Shown one piece after another: positions 31,191-42,525 of a stretch of DNA of 64,000 bases. Origin of the DNA: Polyporus tsugae (taxonomy: Eukaryota > Basidiomycota > Agaricomycetes > Polyporales > Polyporaceae); the NCBI GenBank assembly GCA_024305745.1, contig JAHRBS010000002.1, positions 1,860,001 to 1,924,000 of the forward strand. The letters are read 5' to 3'. The position numbers and the translations under genes were made by a program. Below the pieces are notes generated by a model. It worked only from the letters and a program-made list of their open reading frames with translations, did not search any database and was not told the DNA's origin. Numbering within the stretch: position 1 is the stretch's first letter; every line of letters starts with the position of its first letter.

Positions 31191-33287
31191 ATGTTGTATA
31201 ACCACTCTCTCCTTGCCGTCTCCCTTCTTGTCCTCACTTGTGCCGCCCCGACACTGGGCGCCGCAGAGGAACCTCCTTCAACAACATTGCATTTACCGCC
31301 GGCATCCGCATTAACCCCAAAGCCCCTGCATCGCATGCACCGTCACCATTTTCATCGCCAGCACCATCAGGCTAATTCGGCTATTGGTTTGTCCCAGGCG
31401 GCTGACGACGATCCACTGGCACAGTCGACCACCGCCACTCCAGGGTTCGTACCTTCTACCACCGACAATCCCCTAATACTGTCTTCAAACGGACCTGCGA
31501 TATTGCCCTCAAGCAGTGCTACTGTTCTGCCGTCAGCTGTCCCAGCTCATAATGTCCTCGCTACCTCCGACGAGCAGGGTTCTGTTACGACCGACGAGTC
31601 TCAGGGCGCTGGACCTACTGACAATAATGGCGACGACAGCAACAACAACAACTCATCGGAGCCTGATTCCGGCGTGGAGAATGAAGACGAGACCGATCCG
31701 GAGACCACGATAACACCCTCACCCACCGCAGAGGACTCATCTACGCCTGCTGCAGCTCTTGCCTCTGATGTTGCGAATACACCGCCTACAGACTCTTCCG
31801 TATCCCTCTCTGTTGCTTCTTTCGTGTCCACACCCTTGCCTCCGCTCGTGATTGTTCCTGCAGGAATCCCCAGCTCAGCATCCCGGTTTCTTACCACGAA
31901 CCCTGTCGGTTTCCCTACTATGACGCCTGCCCTCACTCCAGTCGCTTCCTCGGCCTCTCCTTCGAAACTAGCTTCTAGCCCGCGGTTAAGCTCGGCACCG
32001 GTCTCGGGGTCTTCTGTCTCTGGTCTCCTTCCTACTGGTGGTCCAGCAATCGCGAATCTCAACCACCCCAACCCGGCCGCATCTTCCCAACAATCAGAAA
32101 GGTCCAAGAAGGCCGCTGCGCTCGCCGGCTTCCTCATCCTCGGCACTCTCGGCGCGATCGGTGTCGCGGTCCTCTGCTCTTACTGTGGCCTCTTCCGGTG
32201 CTGCCGTCGCTACAAGGCCCGCGGCTTCTCGTCCACAGAGCGCACTGCCGAGGAAGGCCTGAATGACGACCCCCAGAAGCCCGTCCGCGTGAATCTGGAC
32301 GAGAAGTGGTCCATTATCCCGGGCTCGCCTCCCCCGACCGACGTCGAGGACTTCGTCCAGACGCTCCCGCGCGACGCCCACACCCACACCCTCTCGTGCA
32401 GCACCTGTCCCCCCGACTCGCTCAATGGCATCCGGAGCGGGGTCCCAGGCGGAGTCAACCACGAGGCCGGCCATCTGGCTCAAGGATGGGTGTTTCCGGA
32501 GCTGCACCAGCTCGCGCACATACCTCTCCAGCCCCAAGGAGAGAGCGCGACGCATACACTCCCTCTTCTGGCGTTTGCGAATCACCAGCCTGACGCCTCT
32601 GCCGGTCCTGCGACCCCATCTGCGGCCAATGTCGCCTCGGCTGAGGTGCCAGTCCAGGCGAGTGTGCCGAGCAGCGGGTCCCCGGGAAGCACACCGCCAG
32701 ACGGGTCCGCGATCGGGGAAATGGTGAGCAGCTCGGGCGACAGCTACACGACATGCGACAGCGTGAGCAAGTACTCGGTGGCGAGCGTGGCCGAGCCGGG
32801 GCGGCGGGCATCTGGGGTCGAGTCCATCGCGGAGCAGGACGAACAGGACAGGCCGAGCACGCCGGAAGGGTCGCACACGCCTTCGACGATGGGCACACCG
32901 TCCGACCTGATGACGCCGGAGCAGTCGCGCTATGGTGCTGTGGATGTGGATGTGGCGCTCCAGATGTCCCCGTCCCCTGTCCGTGGAGGTTGGACGATCG
33001 CCAGGCCCGGGGAAGTGGAGGGCGGCGTCGGGGACAGGGTCAGGGAGGAGTCGGAGTGGGACGTCGCCGCGGCGTATTCGTATGGCGCGCGGGGGTCGAA
33101 GGGTACCTTGGTTGGAGAGGTCGTCCTCCAGCCGCGACCGCTAACCCCCGTCCTCGGGCAGAAGGGGCCGGCGCAGAAGGCGAAGAAGACCGTGAGGGGA
33201 CGGAGGGCGACCGGCGTTGAGTTTGTGGGCAAGGTCGTGGGACCTGTTGCGCTGGGGGAGAGGAAGGTTATGGTGGTTCATGGGTGA
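31191..33287 (+). CDS. Ser/Thr-rich single-pass membrane protein, unknown function
   Basis: Single exon, 698 aa from the ATG at 31191; the open frame extends further upstream but this ATG starts a clear signal peptide (MLYNHSLLAVSLLVLTCAAP). Residues about 25-300 form a Ser/Thr/Pro-rich, probably O-glycosylated outer part with a His-rich patch (HRMHRHHFHRQHHQ). A transmembrane helix lies at about 305-335 (AGFLILGTLGAIGVAVLCSY) followed by Cys/Arg residues at the inner face. The long cytoplasmic tail is rich in Pro, Ser and Gly and ends in a basic segment. The architecture resembles fungal wall-stress or mucin-like sensors, but I recognise no defining domain. Confidence 0.8.
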   Translation: MLYNHSLLAVSLLVLTCAAPTLGAAEEPPSTTLHLPPASALTPKPLHRMHRHHFHRQHHQANSAIGLSQAADDDPLAQSTTATPGFVPSTTDNPLILSSNGPAILPSSSATVLPSAVPAHNVLATSDEQGSVTTDESQGAGPTDNNGDDSNNNNSSEPDSGVENEDETDPETTITPSPTAEDSSTPAAALASDVANTPPTDSSVSLSVASFVSTPLPPLVIVPAGIPSSASRFLTTNPVGFPTMTPALTPVASSASPSKLASSPRLSSAPVSGSSVSGLLPTGGPAIANLNHPNPAASSQQSERSKKAAALAGFLILGTLGAIGVAVLCSYCGLFRCCRRYKARGFSSTERTAEEGLNDDPQKPVRVNLDEKWSIIPGSPPPTDVEDFVQTLPRDAHTHTLSCSTCPPDSLNGIRSGVPGGVNHEAGHLAQGWVFPELHQLAHIPLQPQGESATHTLPLLAFANHQPDASAGPATPSAANVASAEVPVQASVPSSGSPGSTPPDGSAIGEMVSSSGDSYTTCDSVSKYSVASVAEPGRRASGVESIAEQDEQDRPSTPEGSHTPSTMGTPSDLMTPEQSRYGAVDVDVALQMSPSPVRGGWTIARPGEVEGGVGDRVREESEWDVAAAYSYGARGSKGTLVGEVVLQPRPLTPVLGQKGPAQKAKKTVRGRRATGVEFVGKVVGPVALGERKVMVVHG

Positions 33288-33970
33288 TGACGAGTGGGGC
33301 GGAGAGCGGATGAACTGGTGGGATTTGTCGTTTGTCGTTTGTGGGGATGTGTGTACGTTGGAGAGGTCTGGTCGAGTTTGGTGGGGTTCATTGTCGTTTG
33401 TGATGGGGAGCTTCACTACCACGTTCATTATTTTGAGACCTATGGCATCATGACCCTCACGATGTTCACGAAATATATATACACGTTTGAGAAAACCCAA
33501 ACGGAAGATAGGTTAGATACTGCGGTCTGGCCATGGGTGCGGTCTTCGATTGGGATAGTTTGACTGTCGATTCTACATGCAAGTCATGAAGCTTCCGCGA
33601 GTCCAATCGTACACCTTCAAATTCTCTCCACTTTACCGCCCCTCGTGCGGAAGACACCCTTCCAGAGCGAGTTACCCGTGCCATGAAAGCATCCCATGGC
33701 TAATGCAAGCTGAGTTAACGTCCTGTCCAACGCACATAATGACCGGCAAAGACGAACCCATTATCCTATCCTTGGGTGCGATGGGCCGGCGATCCAGCGA
33801 TCACTAGAAACGACCGAGAAGGACGGCCTGGAATGCGTGAGGTGGGTTCGGCTAGGATCATATTACAACTCCGTACCTCTTCTGTGACCGGCTCATCGTC
33901 CACCCCGAAGACATCGCGCGAGTCGAGCCTCCGATGGAAAACGCAGAAACGGTGCTAATCTGGGTGCAAA
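33288..33970. other. intergenic; right part is decayed F-box homology
   Basis: From about 33850 to 33970 the sequence still matches the 3' coding part of the second F-box copy (around 39990-40130), but out of frame here. The rest shows nothing. Confidence 0.45.
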
Positions 33971-35510
33971 TTACCGTCTAGTAATATCTACGGTTCGTCT
34001 AATGGTCGACCTAGTCCTTGGACTAGCATTGAACTCCTCTGCAGCCTTAAATTCTTCTGGCGCGCACAAGGAGTAACCCCTTCTCATCCTCATCCTAACG
34101 GATGGCCTTGGAATGTCTGAGAAGTCGAGATGGATGCGAAGGACGCCCAAGTCACGCAGACTCGCCAACGTCCGAGACACATCTATCTGTGCAACGTGAT
34201 GGCTGTTAGTCCAAAGTTGTAGGAAAAGAAATGCTAAACAGGCACGAACCATGGATACGTCGCCGCCATCACGTTGTCTGAACCGATTCACCTCCAATGT
34301 TGTGAGCGCGGGGAAGAGTGTGCCCAGCTGTGGCAAGACTTCCAGACCAGTGCCCTCTGAGACGTAGTCTACTCGGAGAGCATTTAGGAGAGGTGTGTTG
34401 CACCTCTCCAATATCCAGGACAATTCGGACGCAGATAGTATCGGAGAACTCCAAAATCTGTGGTCCCTTGAGTACCACCGTTTTAAACAATGGTGAGGGC
34501 AGCACCTAAGTGACAGACGTCGCAGAGAGTTCGGAAGATTGTCGTATATCCGGTCATCGGGATCAGGGAACGACATCGAAAGGTCCACCAGCTTCGGCCA
34601 TGGGAAAGTCGACCCATGCCCGGACGGCCATACTTGTTGCCTGTTGGTCTCGAGCGGTAGTGCGAAATGCAATGCGAGGACGCGTAGGTTGGGCAAGTTG
34701 GAGAGAATCGACATGAGAGGTAGCGACAGCCCGATCGGGTACTGCCCGGATAGTCTCAACTCCAATAGGCGGGGCCAAGTACATAGAAATAGAGTGTCGA
34801 GCGGTGCAGATTCGACGGAAAGTTCGAGAGTTTCTAGAGTCGGATGCAACGTCTTGATCACAAATGTAAATGCGTCTTGCTCGGGGACGTAGCTGCGGGG
34901 ACCGCTCCTTGATTCCCTCTTGCTGTATCGGAAGGATGTGAGGGATGCCAGAGATGTTGCACGGCCATCTGCTGGTAGAGAATCTCGAGGACAGAATATG
35001 AGCGCATCGAGTGTGAATTCTCGGAAGCGCGGCAGAGAGAGGAAGGCGTCAAGTGTCTCCCAGGATAGACCATGACGACTAACCGACGATGAGACAGAAA
35101 CTGAGCGGAGGCGAGGCATGGCCTGTAATGTGTCCCTCAGGAACGAGGGACAAAAGACGCCACACAGTAGGGAATCATCAGAGGGGCCAGAAGTGAGTTT
35201 TATAACGTGTGGACACCTGTCGATGAAGAATAACTCTCTGTTTCAACAATAGTTGAGATACACATTCCCATCCACCTCGGAGAGTATCGTAACGTACGTA
35301 CCTTACGTAGGGCCAGGCAAACGTTGGGAGAAATTGTTCTGTTACAGGCACCCTCACAAGGACGCCGCAACGCCTAAACAGGAAGGGCATGGATGCTTCT
35401 CTGAGCCATCGGCAAGTAGATGATAGAGCGCGTAGCCCTTCCGTAGGACGGAGTTCTTCGAAGAGACGGAAGAGCAAGTCGTCGTTCAGCATACAGAACG
35501 CAGTGGGCAT
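33971..35510 (-). pseudogene. F-box/leucine-rich protein, copy A, probably broken
   Basis: F-box at the start (MLNDDLLFRLFEELRP ... STCRWLREASMPFLFRRC) and leucine-rich stretches later (LPNLRVLALHFALPLE, LPNSLRRLSLRCCPHH). Paralogue of copy B at 39877-41569, to which it aligns along its length. Compared with B, the link between the F-box exon (35178-35510) and the body (33971-35119) has stop codons and a frame change, with no good splice pair to bridge it. The C-terminus is also shifted by one base after the position matching B residues HAKASKLVQELGRPLDE, and ends early. F-box proteins recruit targets to SCF ubiquitin ligases. Either a pseudogene or one with unusual splicing. Confidence 0.65.
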
Positions 35511-36143
35511 AAGCCTTAGACTATTAATGGCGGTTAAAACCGAGCGTTACAATGAAGCCCAAAAACTTACTTCTCGGACGACTGAGACATCCATATAAGG
35601 GGGCGGTAGCGCTTCTCGTGCCTGGTCGGGGCCTATTGCGGGATTTGACTGCGCAGGTCGAGTGCTGAAAAGAGGATGATGATGGCCACGAGTCTGCCCT
35701 AAGCATACCAGTGGCTGTCGACGGAAAGGTCGTACGCACCGTGGTTGTCCAACGAACTTGAAAGCGTAACCTGCCCGGTTTGAAAGGCGTATCAAGCGCG
35801 AATCCGAGTGGAGGCGTCTTCGTTGACCAGCATGACTAGTAAATGGGTGGGTGGAGAGTGTCTAGTCTGTAGTGGGAGTTGAAAGGAGACGAATGGCAAC
35901 GGGGGCGCCCCTCTGTCATGGTGTGCGTGTAGCTTACTATGACCGCACAATGATCTAGGTTAAAAGGGCGAAGGGTCGTCAGCCATCCCTCATCTATCCT
36001 TATCCCGTACCACACACCATACCCTCTGCTCGCTCATCACGCCGTATATCTCTTCTTGCACCGTTAGTCTTTATGTCTCTGGCGAGGCGGACCTCCCCGA
36101 CTGAGACCCCGACTCCGAAACGATCACGCTCATTCCCATCGAC
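35511..36143. other. intergenic upstream of F-box copy A
   Basis: Partly similar to the region upstream of copy B. No gene seen. Ends at the target duplication of the LINE. Confidence 0.4.
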
Positions 36144-36155
36144 TCCCTCAACTTC
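36144..36155. repeat. target-site duplication of the LINE, 3' side
   Basis: TCCCTCAACTTC, identical to 39061-39072 at the other end of the insertion. Confidence 0.82.
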
Positions 36156-39060
36156 TTTCTTTCTTTCTTTCTTTCTCGATCCCGTTTATTGCCCTGCGAG
36201 GCCGTGCCTCATGGTAGGCATTAGATACATGGTGTAACTACATATGAGAATGAGAAGGTCGACTGTACCAGGGGCCCGAAGGCCCATGCAAACTAGGGGG
36301 ATTGCGAGGGGGGAGTAGCGTTAACGACGGTGCCGGGGGCACACTGTAACGTATGTAAAGTAGGGATGGACGAGGGGGACACAATGGTGAAAACTGGAGG
36401 GCAGGGCGCAGGAGGTGTGCGTTGCGGTCATCCGCCCGCCCCTGGCCACTGAAGGCAAGGGAACGGGTTATAAACCTGCCGCCCATTGGATACAATTGTG
36501 TTCCGGGGTCCAGCCTCTTGCTGCGGTCAGGAGTACGCACGGCGGTTGCCCCGCCGTTCGTCAGAACTCCCCCATCCCTAGAGCAGGCGGGTGCCCGCAA
36601 CGCACAAGTCCGAGGGATCAACATGTCCAGAGTTACATGCAGCACGGTGAGACGAGGCAACGTATCATCTACAGAGAGCAGGTGGAAGAGGGAAGGGATG
36701 GGCAGTGCCCGGGTCACTGAGTGCGTGTGGGTCCTGCACGTCAGAAAGGAGGTCAGCATGGGGCATTGCTACTGAGAGAGGAGAGAAGAATCGGGGGGTT
36801 CATCTTTGTGCCACTGGCGGGCAAAGAGCATGGCGGGTTGAGCCTGAGGTGCGGGCGCTGCGTGTTGCAGCTTGGGGCGACACATCACCAAAGGTGGGTG
36901 CGAGGCGACGTGTTGCGCTGATGTACCGGAGGAGGGGGCGGAATGCCTTGGGGGAGCCGAGGAGGGCTGAAAGGTCCCGGCTGCGGCGGCCCATGCCTGA
37001 GAGATACAGGGAGCGAGCATGGGCGAAGGCGGGGCAACTCAGCAGGAAGTGAAGGACTGTCTCGGGGGCTGCATTGCACGCCGGGCAGGTACGGGACGGT
37101 GCACGCGAGATGCAATGCAGGTGGCTGTTGAGTGGGGCATGCCCTGTGCGGAGCTGGAAAATAACAGCGGCCTGGCGTCGCGACAGAGGTTGAATGGCGG
37201 CCATGTACTTCAGTGAAGGGAGAGATGGGTCAATAGAGAGGAACTTGCGGCCCCTCGGTGAGGCGCGCCACTCCTTGGATGCATGCTTGGTAAGAGCCTG
37301 CAGATGAGTCAGCTTTGTCTTAGTGGCACTGATAGGGAGGGGAGAGCGGAGCAGGCGGGGCAGCGATCTGGCTGCGCTGTTCGCATTGGCACTCTTCGCT
37401 GCGCGCTTAGCCTCGCGGTCTGCTATTTCATTGCCTTTGATGCCAACATGGCCCGGTACCCAACAGAGAGTGAGTGTGGTGCCCGAGCACTGTGCGCCAC
37501 CATCGCGGTCGCATACCAGTCGGGCCCTGTCAATGAAGTAGTCAGTAAGATAGTGGCTAGGGCGGGGACGTAGCTGCTGTGTCGCCTCAATCGATGACTT
37601 GTTGTCAAGCGCGACCGAGGGGCTCTCCGCCGCGACGCGCTCTGTGCGCAGGAGCTCTGTGCCCAGGATTGAGCCGATAATTTCCGCCTCATAGATGCCA
37701 TGTTCAGTGGCAGCACCAAGGTGACAGCGGAGGATGCGTGGCCGATTGGAGCCCCGACGCAAAAGGATTGCTGCTGCGCTGACCTTACCCCCTTTCTCTG
37801 AGCCGTCGGAGTAGACGAGAACTCCATGCCGCCATGCCCAGGTCTCGTCGTTGTCCAGCGCATCATCCTTGGAGCCAGGGACGTGGGCGACCACGGGGGG
37901 GATCCAGCTGGGTGAATAGCGGACGGGCTGGACCTTCTCCATGCGGACAGGGGCATCCGGCGCGACGTATGCATGCAGAAGCTCATGAAGAGCGGACCGG
38001 TGCCGTTTGACGTAGCGCGCAGCTGCTGTGCGAATGTGCGACGCCAGAGGATGGGTGCGAGGAAGCGTGCACAGGCACACTGTCGCCCGCTGGCACAGCT
38101 TATCAACAAGGAGTGGAAAGGGGAGGAGATCCGCGTGCGCTGTCATGATGTCAGTAGCGGTAGTCCGCATTGCACCTGTGATAAGCAGGAGAGCGTCCCT
38201 CTGGACCCGGGCGAGCTTGTTGACAGCCCCTACTGATCCACGGCCACGGGCAGACCCAGCAGGCTTGCTGACCGGCGTGATGAAGGTGTCGACCGCGTAG
38301 AGCATGCTGGGGATTGCGACTGCCAGATAGAGGCGGCGGATGAGAGCAGGGGAGAGGCCATACTGCGAGCGAGCGAGCCGGCGGAGGGCGGAGACCCAGA
38401 CCATCCCTTTGCCAAGGGCTGCAGAGACATGTTGATGGAAGCGAAGGCGGTGGTCCATGAGGAGGCCGAGGAAGCGATGGAAGGCGGATGGAGGGATCGT
38501 TGTATTGCCAAGCTGGAGCGCGGGGCCGAGGGAGTCCGTCGCATGGTGGGTCATGTTGAGGAGGCCAAACTTGTCGAGGGAGAAGTGGGAGTTGTGCGTC
38601 AGCGACCATTCATCTGCACCACCTGGACGAGAAAAGAAATCGTTCAGCTTAGCGTGTGTCTCTGCAAAGGTCCATCCAATCGCAACAAGCGCTACATCAT
38701 CCATCGACCCAACTGCTGTCTCGCCCTTCTTGTGGCGTGCGCTATTGATAAGTGGAGAGTTAAAGAACCCATAAAGGATGACTGAGAGAGGGCAGCCCTG
38801 GTCAATACCACTGGCGATATTGAACAGGTCCGAGATGAAATCATTGAACTTGAGGTGTGTGCAACGACCCCGCAGCTTCTCCCTTAGCCATTCAACGATC
38901 CTCTTCGGCACACCAAGCATTCGCATGTTATGGAAGAGCCGCTCCGGCGTGGCAGCGGGAAAAGCAGACTTGATGTCGAGGAAAAGAACTGATGCGACCT
39001 TGCCCCGACGCCAGGCATCCTTCACAGTCTTGGTAACCAGATGAATGGAGTCCGTAGTGG
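36156..39060 (-). mobile_element. 5'-truncated non-LTR retrotransposon (Tad/I-type LINE)
   Basis: Inserted on the minus strand. Its 3' end has a simple (AAAG)n tail (CTTT repeats at about 36153-36176 on the plus strand), and 12-bp target duplications flank it at 36144-36155 and 39061-39072. About 640 bases of 3' untranslated sequence precede the tail. The 5' end cuts into the reverse transcriptase just before TDSIHLV, so the endonuclease and ORF1 are missing: a typical dead-on-arrival copy. Confidence 0.9.
36800..39060 (-). pseudogene. reverse transcriptase-RNase H of truncated LINE
   Basis: Open for over 740 codons with no stop. Reverse transcriptase motifs: SVLFLDIKSAFPAATPER, GIDQGCPLS, and GSMDDVALVA (the catalytic Asp pair). 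The RNase H domain follows: VLVYSDGSEKGGK, EAEIIGSILGTELL, SVALDNKSS, LCWVPGHVGIKGNEIADREA. A C-terminal zinc knuckle reads CPACNAAPETVLHFLLSCPAF. Lacks its N-terminal half (endonuclease and the start of the RT domain) because of 5' truncation; the intact frame suggests a recent insertion. Confidence 0.88.
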
Positions 39061-39072
39061 TCCCTCAACTTC
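39061..39072. repeat. target-site duplication of the LINE, 5' side
   Basis: TCCCTCAACTTC, same as 36144-36155. Confidence 0.82.
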
Positions 39073-39876
39073 GATCCCCCCTTCGACTCCGATCAGCCTT
39101 GGCATAAGGGGTGGAAGGAAGCAAGGTTGAGGAAGTCGAAGGGAAAGGCGCGCTGGGATATCAAGGCCCGTGTCACCGTGATCTTTGGTGCGCTCGTGGC
39201 TATCATTGATTCGTCGTGCTACAGGGACTCGCTCTCCTCGTTCAGCTTGTGTGTTTACCTTCCGCGTTACAGTATTGGTTTCCTCGATTGGTTCGGACAT
39301 TGGTCGCGGTGTTTCAGTGGTGCTCGTTTCTCCACGGACACCTACTTTCTGCCGTTGGTTTACAGATTGAAGGGCTCTTGGTATTCGGCTCGTCGGCGCA
39401 GGTGCATGTTTTGATGGGGGTGTCGGATTGGCTCCTTCTCCGTACCTCCGTAGTGCAGGGGAGCGGAGGGGGCTGTAAGGAGGGGTCGGTGTGACATGCA
39501 TCTTGGCGGGATGCACCGTTGCACCACTGTGCATTCTGTGTCGGATAAGTTGCATCGTCTACGATGCGGGAAGGTTCCCCTGACCAGAGTAATCTTGTGG
39601 GCTTTCGGAATCCATTGGGACGGATGGTTACGGTAGCATCCACAAAACGCTCGAAGAATCTAGGGTGTTCTCCACCATGGTAATCAACTCATTGAGGAAC
39701 ACGATCGCGTACCAGTCCTCGTCATAGGGCGGTAACAGTCCCATGGACAACAGCATCCGAGGCACTCGGACTGGCAATCGTAAGGTCTGCCAAGGTTGTT
39801 TTTCATAGCTCGACTGTTGGTTTTCCATAATATAGTTTTGTGACGCAAACAGATGTGTTATAGAGCTTGCGCTACT
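39073..39876. other. intergenic between LINE and F-box copy B
   Basis: A minus-strand open frame (39022-39555) runs through the LINE junction and is therefore not a gene as it stands. A short minus frame at 39628-39828 (YDEDWYAIVFLNELITMVE) could be the remains of another coding exon. Nothing else seen. Confidence 0.4.
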
Positions 39877-41569
39877 TCAATCCCGTTCCTCCTGCATATC
39901 AAAATATCACCGACTGCCCGGCGATCAGAAATGGTGGCAGTCGACAACCTAGAACGCGTGAGGCGGATTCGAAGTATGATGCAATAACTTCGTACCTCTC
40001 CTGTAACCGGCTTGTCTTCCACGTCCAGGAAATCGCGCGAGTCCAGCCTCCTATGGACGATGCGAAAACGACGCCAATTTGCCTCCAAACACTCGCGCAG
40101 TAACATCCAAAATTCGTCTAACGGTCGACCTAGCTCTTGGACTAGCTTCGAAGCTTTTGCATGAAGCTGTGTCTCGGCAGCCAACATCGCCTCTGACGTG
40201 AACCACAGGCCGAAGCCTCTTCTCCTCGCGACAGATGGCTGTGGCGCGTCTGAGAAGTCGAGATGGATGCGAAGAACGCGTAAGTCATAGAGACTCGCCA
40301 ACGTCCCGGCTACATCTACCTGTGCAATGCGGTCAGTTGTCGGCGTCGGAGGAAACGAAAGAGTAGACATAGACGAACAATGGACACATCGCTGCCATCG
40401 GGCTCCCTGAACCGATTCACCTCCAATGTTGTGAGCGCAGGGAAGAGCGTGGGCAACTGTCGCAGGACTCCGGGATCAGTGCCCCCCTCGACGTAGTCTA
40501 TCCGGAGAGCGTCAAGGAGGGGTTTGTTGCATCTCCGTAGTATGTGCGACAATTCTGAGGCGGATAGTATCGGAGAACTCCAATATCTGTGTTCATCCGG
40601 TTGCCACCTTTGTAAACAATGGTGGGGACAACACCTCAGCGACAGACGTCGCAAAGAGTTCGGAAGGTTGTCGTAGATCTGATCATCAGGATCAGGAAAC
40701 GATACCGAGAAGTCCACGAGCTCTGGCCATGGAAAAGCCGTTGTATGCCTGGATGGCCACACTTGTTGCCTGTTTGTCCTGAGACGTAGCGCGAAATGCA
40801 ACGCGAGAACGCGCAGATTGGACATGCTGGAAAGAATGGATATGAGAGGTTGGGACAGCCCGACCGGGTACTCCCCGGATAGTCTCAACTCGATGAGGTG
40901 AGGCCATGGACATAGAGTCAGGGCGTCGAGCGGTGTAGATTCGACAGGGAGTTCGAGAGATTCCAGAGTTGGATGCAACACCTTGGACACAAATGTGACT
41001 ACGGCTTGTTCGGGGATGTAGGTACGGGGAGGGTCCCTTGACTCCTTCTTGCGGTATCGCAACAATGCGAAAGGCGCCAGGGAGGTTGTACACCCATCTG
41101 CTGACGAAAAGTCACGAGGACAGAATATGAAGGAGTCAACTATGAATTCGCGGAGGTGTGGCAGGGAGAGGAAGACGTCCAGTGTCTCCCAGGATAGACC
41201 ATGATTATCAAAGCGAGATGAAACAGACACTAAGCGGAGACGAGGCATAGCCTGTAGGGCGTCCCTGAGAAATGAGGGGCAAAAGACGGGACCCAATATA
41301 TGCGTGTTGACGAGTAATAACTCCCTGTTTCGAAAATGGCTTAGACATGTGTTCCAATTATGCAGGAGGACAACATACCTCACATAGGGCCAGGCAAATG
41401 TTGGGAGAAATCGTTCTGTTATAGGCATGCTCATCCGGACGAAGCAACGCCTAAACAAGGATGGCATGGATGCTTCTCTGAGCCATCGGCAGGTAGACGA
41501 TAGAGCGCATAGCCCTTGTGTGGGACGAAGTCCTTCCAAGAGATGGAAGAGCACATCGTCGTTCAACAT
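39877..41569 (-). CDS. F-box/leucine-rich protein, copy B
   Basis: Start taken at ATG 41569 (MLNDDVLFHLLEGLRPTQG); the frame is open further upstream but without a good ATG. F-box about residues 1-45, then irregular leucine-rich repeats (SNLRVLALHFALRLRTN, LPNSLRRLSLRCCPHH, FPALTTLEVNRFREPDG). One intron of about 70 nt near 40320-40390 (donor GTTCGT) joins to VDVAGTLASLYDLRVLRIHL. The C-terminus continues HAKASKLVQELGRPLDEFW, missing in copy A. A last intron (donor GTACGA near 39998) would end the protein at TGA 39877-39879; this end is a guess. Probable substrate receptor of an SCF ubiquitin ligase; target unknown. Confidence 0.75.
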
Positions 41570-42525
41570 GCGGAACACGGTGGGCCTGGGCCTCAGGCTA
41601 TCGATGGTGGTCAAAATCGAGCGTTACGGTGAAGCGAAAAAACTAACTTACTTCTCACACGACTGAGGCATGCTTGTGCCTTGTCACGGACCACGGATGC
41701 GCGATATGAACTGGGCGAGTCGACTGTTGACGTTGGGCGCGGAAAGGAGATCTTGGTACTCCTGACGTAGTAGTACTATACTAGTAGTAAGCAGTTTAAT
41801 CGGCAATCGGCAGTCGGAACCTAGCGGACTTTGAAACCGACATAGGACAAACATGCCGGGCGTCTCTCCCCGTGCGTGACGAGACGGACACGACGGAGGC
41901 GCAGCACACGACGGACGCAACCGTGTTCGGTGATTGGAAAGTGTGGAGCGGACCGTCAGAGAGGCAGGAAACGGAGGAGCTGTAATACCTCTGTCGTCTG
42001 AGGTTGTGTAAGGGCGCCTTCTTGATGGCGAATACGGAAGAGAAAGAGACTTAGGAGAGGAAGGCCAGCTCGAAGTCCTGGCGGGGAAAATGCAAGAAAG
42101 AGCGACAAGAAACTTATTTTATACGCCCTCCATGGGCCTCGCAATGCTTTTTACCGTGCATCTCTATGCCCTCTAGGCCGTCACCCTGCCTGTCCTTTCT
42201 ACAAGAAAGCGTCGAGCGTTTGGTGCCATAACTCATGTAATGCTAAAACGCTTAGTAGCGGTCAGTATTACTATCACTGCACAATTACGTGTCACCGTAC
42301 CTTACATAGTGCAGCGGCTGCAGGGCCCACCAGCGGACAAGTTCTGCATGCGGTGGTGATTCGGCTTTTACGAACATTTGTGCTGGAACCCGCTCATTCA
42401 TTTCCTTGAAGTGCGCTTACCCAATATAATTTGCGCAGTGCGCTGAGCCAGGCTCTACCATCTAGACACCGTCATGCTGCCCCTGCATCCAGAAGAATCA
42501 GCTAACAATATCTCCAAGCTACCGT
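41570..42525. other. intergenic upstream of F-box copy B
   Basis: No gene recognised. Also holds the 3' flank of the MFS transporter gene at its right end. Confidence 0.45.

Noticed and set aside
39022..39555. 177-codon minus open frame beside the LINE
   Set aside because: It runs across the LINE junction, so the present frame is an accident of the insertion; no domain recognised.
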